The position numbers and the translations under genes were made by a program. Shown piece after piece: positions 14,330-17,888 of a stretch of DNA of 17,888 nucleotides (position 1 is the stretch's first letter; each line of letters begins with the position of its first letter). Source of the stretch: CAZBBB01 sp964490005 (GTDB lineage: Bacteria; Planctomycetota; B15-G4); contig CAZBBB010000064.1 in assembly GCA_964490005.1 (NCBI GenBank), positions 1-17,888 on the forward strand, written 5' to 3'. The notes below the pieces were generated by a model. It saw nothing but the letters and a program-made list of their open reading frames with translations, did not search any database and had not been told where the DNA came from.

Positions 14330-16393
14330 ATGACCGAGGCCCGCCCGCCGCAGGAGCCGCCGCGCGACCCTCCGGGCCCGCGCATCGCCTGGCTGGTCGA
14401 CGAGATCCGGCGCCACGACCGGCTGTACTACGAGCAGGACGCGCCGGCGATCGCCGACGCCGAGTACGACGCGCTGCTGCGCGAGCTGCAGCAGCTCGAG
14501 GAGGCGCATCCCGGGCTCGCGCGCGCCGACAGCCCGACGCGGCGCGTGCCGGGCGCGCCGATCGCGGGCCTCGTCGCGGCCGAGCACCGCCGTCCGATGC
14601 TGAGTCTGGCCAACACCTACGACCGGCAGGAGATCGCCGACTGGGTGGAGTCGATTTGCGAGTTCCTCGGCTGCGGCGCCGACGAACTGGTCTTCTCCTG
14701 CGAGCCCAAGCTCGACGGCGTCGCGCTCGAGCTGGTCTACGAGCGCGGGCTGCTCGTGCAGGCCATCACGCGCGGCGACGGGCGTGTCGGCGACGACGTC
14801 ACGCACACCGTGCGCACGATCCGCAACCTGCCGCAGGCCCTGACGGGCGCGCCGGAGGCCCGGCCGGCGCGGCTCGAGGTGCGCGGCGAGGCGTTCATGG
14901 CGCGCGCGGCCTTCGCGGCGCTCAACCGCGCCCGGGCCGAGGCCGGCGAGGAACTCTTCATCAACGCGCGCAACACGGCGAGCGGCACGCTCAAACTGCT
15001 CGACCCGGCGCTCGCGGCGCGGCGTCCGCTGCACTTTCTGGCCTACGGGCTGGGCGAGGCCGAGGGCCTGCGCGACGCGCGCGGCGAGCCGCCGGCCACG
15101 CACCGCGATGCGATGGAGGCGCTCGCGGCCCTCGGCCTGCCGACGACCGGCGCGCTGTCGTGCCGCGGCAGCCTCGAGGAGGTGCTCGCGCACCACGACG
15201 CGCTGCTCGCGCGGCGCGACGAGCTGCCCTTCGAGCTCGACGGCACGGTGCTCAAGGTCGACGCGCTGGCGCTGCAGGAGCGCCTCGGCGAGCGCAGCCG
15301 CAGCCCGCGCTGGGCGATCGCGGCCAAGTTCCCCGCGCGGCAGGCCAGCTCGGTGCTGCGCGCGATCGAGGTGCAGGTCGGGCGCACCGGCGCGCTCACG
15401 CCGGTGGCGATCGTCGACCCGGTGCACGTCGCCGGCGTCACCATCACGAACGTCACGCTGCACAACCGCGACGAGATCGCGCGGCTGGGCGTCAAGGTCG
15501 GCGACCGCGTGCTCGTCGAGCGCGCCGGCGACGTGATCCCCAAGATCGTCGGCGTGACGCGCAGCGGCGCCGGCGAGCCCTGGAGCTTCCCCGCCGCCTG
15601 CCCGGCCTGCGCGAGCCCGGTGCAGGAGGTCGAGGGCGAGGTCGTCGTGCGCTGCCCGAACGCGCGCTGCCCGGCGGTGCTGGCGCGCCGCATCGAGCAC
15701 TTCGTCTCGCGGCGCGCGATGGACGTCGAAGGCCTCGGCGAGAAGCTCGTCGCGCAGCTCGTGGAGGGCGGGCACGTGAGGCGGCTCGCCGACCTGTACG
15801 CGCTCGACGAGGCGCGGTTGCTCGGGCTGGAGCGGATGGGGGAGGTCTCGGCGCGCAAGCTGCTCGCGGGGCTGGAGGCCAGCCGCCGCCGCCCGCTCGC
15901 GAAGCTGCTGTTCGGGCTGGGCATCCGGCACGTCGGCGAGACCGTGGCCGAGACGCTCGCCGCCCACTGGCCCACGCTGGAGGCCCTGCGCGCCGCGAGC
16001 GAGGAGGAACTGCAGTCGCTCTCGGCCATCGGCCCGGCCGTCGCGCGCTCGCTGCGCGCCTGGTTCGACGACCCCGAGTCGGCCGCCGACCTCGACGCGC
16101 TGCTCGCGGCCGGCGTGGCGCCCGCCGCGGTGCGCGCGCCGCGCGGCGAGGGCCCGCTCGCCGGCAGGACCTTCCTGTTCACCGGCACGCTCTCGGCGCT
16201 CGGGCGGCGCGAGGCCGGCGAGCGCGTCAAGGCGCTCGGCGGGCGCCTGCTCAGCTCGGTCTCGGCGCAGCTCGACGTGCTCGTCGTCGGCGACAAGCCC
16301 GGCAGCAAGCTCAAGCAGGCGCAGGCGCTCGGCCTCACCGTGCTCGACGAGGAGGGGTTCCTGGCGCTGCTGGCGCAGGCCGAGGGCGGCTGA
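14330..16393 (+). CDS. ligA: NAD-dependent DNA ligase
   Basis: A 687-residue protein, typical for LigA (about 670). It seals nicks in DNA during replication and repair using NAD. The domain order is complete: Ia domain (HDRLYYEQDAPAIADAEYDALLREL, about 29-53) for NAD binding; nucleotidyltransferase with catalytic Lys127 in CEPKLDGVAL; a VRGEAFM strand, an NARNTASGTLK motif and a later FPARQ lysine strand; OB fold (VGRTGALTPVAIVDPV); four-Cys zinc finger (Cys424, 427, 442, 447); helix-hairpin-helix repeats (GLGEKLV, GIRHVGETVAETLA); and a C-terminal BRCT domain (LAGRTFLFTGTLSALGRREA, to the end). KLDG replaces the commoner KVDG/KIDG. The ATG at 14330 is chosen; an in-frame GTG at 14321 overlaps the candidate -10. 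The gene converges with the kinase gene, with 31 bp between stops. Confidence 0.97.
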   Translation: MTEARPPQEPPRDPPGPRIAWLVDEIRRHDRLYYEQDAPAIADAEYDALLRELQQLEEAHPGLARADSPTRRVPGAPIAGLVAAEHRRPMLSLANTYDRQEIADWVESICEFLGCGADELVFSCEPKLDGVALELVYERGLLVQAITRGDGRVGDDVTHTVRTIRNLPQALTGAPEARPARLEVRGEAFMARAAFAALNRARAEAGEELFINARNTASGTLKLLDPALAARRPLHFLAYGLGEAEGLRDARGEPPATHRDAMEALAALGLPTTGALSCRGSLEEVLAHHDALLARRDELPFELDGTVLKVDALALQERLGERSRSPRWAIAAKFPARQASSVLRAIEVQVGRTGALTPVAIVDPVHVAGVTITNVTLHNRDEIARLGVKVGDRVLVERAGDVIPKIVGVTRSGAGEPWSFPAACPACASPVQEVEGEVVVRCPNARCPAVLARRIEHFVSRRAMDVEGLGEKLVAQLVEGGHVRRLADLYALDEARLLGLERMGEVSARKLLAGLEASRRRPLAKLLFGLGIRHVGETVAETLAAHWPTLEALRAASEEELQSLSAIGPAVARSLRAWFDDPESAADLDALLAAGVAPAAVRAPRGEGPLAGRTFLFTGTLSALGRREAGERVKALGGRLLSSVSAQLDVLVVGDKPGSKLKQAQALGLTVLDEEGFLALLAQAEGG

Positions 16394-16408
16394 GACGCGC
16401 GCGCCGTC

Positions 16409-16425
16409 GGCGCGCCGGGCGCGCC
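16409..16425. terminator. Candidate bidirectional hairpin between ligA and the kinase gene
   Basis: GGCGCGC (16409-16415) pairs with GCGCGCC (16419-16425) around CGG in the 31-bp gap between convergent stops. An overlapping alternative stem using GCGCGCC just upstream is also possible. There is no U-run on either strand. Confidence 0.4.
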
Positions 16426-17888
16426 TACGCCTGCGGTCGCGGCGCGGCGGCGGGCGCCGCGATCCAGCGGCGCAGCATGTTCCGCAGCAGTTGCGGGTCC
16501 ACGGGCTTGGTGATGTAGTCGTCCATGCCCGCCGAGAGCACGCGGTCGCGGTCGCCCTCCAGCGCGTGCGCCGTCATCGCCACGATCGGCGTGCGGCTGC
16601 CCTTCTCGCGGCGGCGGATCTCGGCCGTGGCCTCGAATCCGTCCATCTCCGGCATCTGGCAGTCCATCAGGATCGCCGCGTAGCGCACGCGTCCCGCGGC
16701 CTCCACCGCCTGCAGCCCGTTGATCGCGAGGTCGGTGCGGTAGCCGAGCTTGCCGAGCATGGCGGTCGCGACCTTCTGGTTCACGAGGTTGTCCTCGACG
16801 ACCAGCACCAGTGGCGCGTCGCCGGGCGGCAGGGCGTCGGCCTCCGCGTCCGCCGTTCCGGCCGGAAGCGGCGCCGCCCGGCCGGGAGCGCGCAGGTTGG
16901 CGAGCGCCTCGTACAGCAGCACCGTGCGCACGGGTTTGGTCAGGCAGGCGTCGACGCCTGCCGCCCGCGCGTCGGCGACGCAGCCGCCGACCGAGGTCAG
17001 CATGAGCAGCGGGATTCCGGCCAGCGCCGGGTCGCCCCGGATGGCCTGCGCCAGCTCGATGCCGTCCATGCCGGGCATCTGCATGTCGAGCAGCGCCGCG
17101 TCGAAGCACCGGCCCTCGGCGAAGGCCGCGCGCAACCGCTCGAGGGCGGCCGCTCCGCCGCGGGCCTGTTCGACGTCCATGCCCCAGCGTCCGAGCTGCA
17201 GCGAGAGGACCCGGCGATTGGTGTCGTTGTCGTCGACGACCAGCGCGCGCAGGCCGCGCAGGTCGCGCGGCGGCGCGCCTTCCTCCTCGGGCGCGGCCTG
17301 CTGCAGCGTCACGACGAACCAGAAGGTGCTGCCCCGGCCCTCGACGCTGCGCACGCCGATCTCGCCCCGCATCAGCCCGACGAGCTGTCGGCAGATCGCC
17401 AGGCCGAGGCCCGTGCCTCCGTACTTGCGGGTCGTCGTGCCGTCCACCTGGGTGAAGGACTCGAACAGCTTGCCGAGGTGCTGCGCCGGGATGCCGATGC
17501 CCGTGTCGACGACCTCGAAGCGCAGCACGAGCGCCGCGCCGTCGGCGCGCTCGCAGCTCACGTTGAGCCGCACCTCGCCGCGTTCGGTGAACTTGATCGC
17601 GTTGCCGACGAGGTTGATGAGCACCTGCCGCAGGCGCCCCGCGTCGCCCGTCACGCGCGCGGGCACGTCGGCATCGAGGTTGCCGATCAGTTCGAGGCCC
17701 TTGGCGTGCGCGCGTTCGGCCAGCATCGCGAGCACGTCCTCGACGGTGCGCGCGAGTCCGAAGGGGATCTCCTCCAGCTCGAGCTTGCCGGCCTCGATCT
17801 TGGAGTAGTCGAGGATGTCGTTGATGACCGAGAGCAGGGCCTCGCCCGAGGTCCGGATGGTCTCGGAGTAACCGAGCTGCTCGACATC
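16425..17888 (-). CDS. Hybrid sensor histidine kinase with two receiver domains, 5' end outside the window
   Basis: 487 residues are visible, numbered here from the window edge; the sensor region and phospho-His are cut off. The visible start is the end of a HisKA dimerisation domain (ALLSVINDILDYSKIEAGKL, about 18-37). The ATPase domain follows, with N-box NLVGNAIKF, G1 DTGIG (Asp128), FxxF and G2 GGTGLG (157-162). REC1 has acidic pair Asp219/220, phospho-acceptor Asp268 (LLDMQMPGMDG) and Lys318. REC2 has Asp366, phospho-acceptor Asp409 (LMDCQMPEMDG) and Lys461. Both receivers keep their catalytic residues, so both could be phosphorylated. No HPt domain follows; the protein ends in an Ala/Pro tail, so a separate phosphotransfer protein is expected. 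The reading frame is open to the edge, which shows the gene continues leftward on the minus strand beyond the window. Confidence 0.93.
   Translation of the reverse strand, partial: DVEQLGYSETIRTSGEALLSVINDILDYSKIEAGKLELEEIPFGLARTVEDVLAMLAERAHAKGLELIGNLDADVPARVTGDAGRLRQVLINLVGNAIKFTERGEVRLNVSCERADGAALVLRFEVVDTGIGIPAQHLGKLFESFTQVDGTTTRKYGGTGLGLAICRQLVGLMRGEIGVRSVEGRGSTFWFVVTLQQAAPEEEGAPPRDLRGLRALVVDDNDTNRRVLSLQLGRWGMDVEQARGGAAALERLRAAFAEGRCFDAALLDMQMPGMDGIELAQAIRGDPALAGIPLLMLTSVGGCVADARAAGVDACLTKPVRTVLLYEALANLRAPGRAAPLPAGTADAEADALPPGDAPLVLVVEDNLVNQKVATAMLGKLGYRTDLAINGLQAVEAAGRVRYAAILMDCQMPEMDGFEATAEIRRREKGSRTPIVAMTAHALEGDRDRVLSAGMDDYITKPVDPQLLRNMLRRWIAAPAAAPRPQA

Noticed and set aside
11400..14333. 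977-residue plus-strand open frame
   Set aside because: It runs through genes on both strands (the redox protein and queA) in the wrong frames and has extreme Arg/Ala content.
1..17888. CRISPR array, tRNA or rRNA genes
   Set aside because: No regularly spaced short repeats and no tRNA- or rRNA-like sequence were seen; the only repeats are the long dispersed ones listed.

Overview
The window is about 17.9 kb of very GC-rich bacterial DNA. Long open frames occur on both strands and most are antisense or out-of-frame shadows. I support ten intact genes, one hybrid kinase cut by the right window edge, and one gene remnant. Secreted beta-propeller and FG-GAP proteins, a thrombospondin-type-3-like calcium loop, a TlpA-like redox protein with a long helical tail and a large hybrid kinase fit a Gram-negative, high-GC lineage. 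Planctomycetota is my best guess and Myxococcota a fallback; there is no rRNA or taxonomic marker here to settle it.

Layout. (1) 141-3100: two translationally coupled genes, a glycosyltransferase fused to a polysaccharide deacetylase and an FAD protein of the UDP-galactopyranose-mutase-like group. They look like one polysaccharide-modification unit. (2) 3099-9393: an island of visibly lower GC holding secreted proteins of unknown function: two paralogous beta-propeller proteins, one FG-GAP protein and one small membrane-anchored protein, with much internal duplication. A 51-bp sequence that is the 3' end of the FAD gene stands at the left edge, in the middle and at the right edge of the island. 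Deleting everything between the outer copies would join the FAD gene directly to the M3 peptidase gene. (3) 9432-12084: an M3-family metallopeptidase and a small orphan zinc-binding anti-sigma-like protein. (4) 12099-13109, minus strand: a TlpA/thioredoxin-like exported protein interrupted by one in-frame TGA exactly where the first cysteine of CXXC should be, followed by a perfect 8-bp stem-loop at the spacing expected of a bacterial SECIS element. I read this as a selenoprotein with a UGAC redox motif, which automated calling would split into two pieces. (5) 13225-16393: queA and ligA, housekeeping genes in tandem. (6) 16425-17888, minus strand: the C-terminal part of a hybrid histidine kinase with two receiver domains.

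The most notable result is the predicted selenocysteine thioredoxin-like protein with its SECIS hairpin. Second is the duplicated island, where a 262-bp leader, a 585-bp gene end and a 51-bp boundary repeat show recent rearrangement, or possibly an assembly problem.
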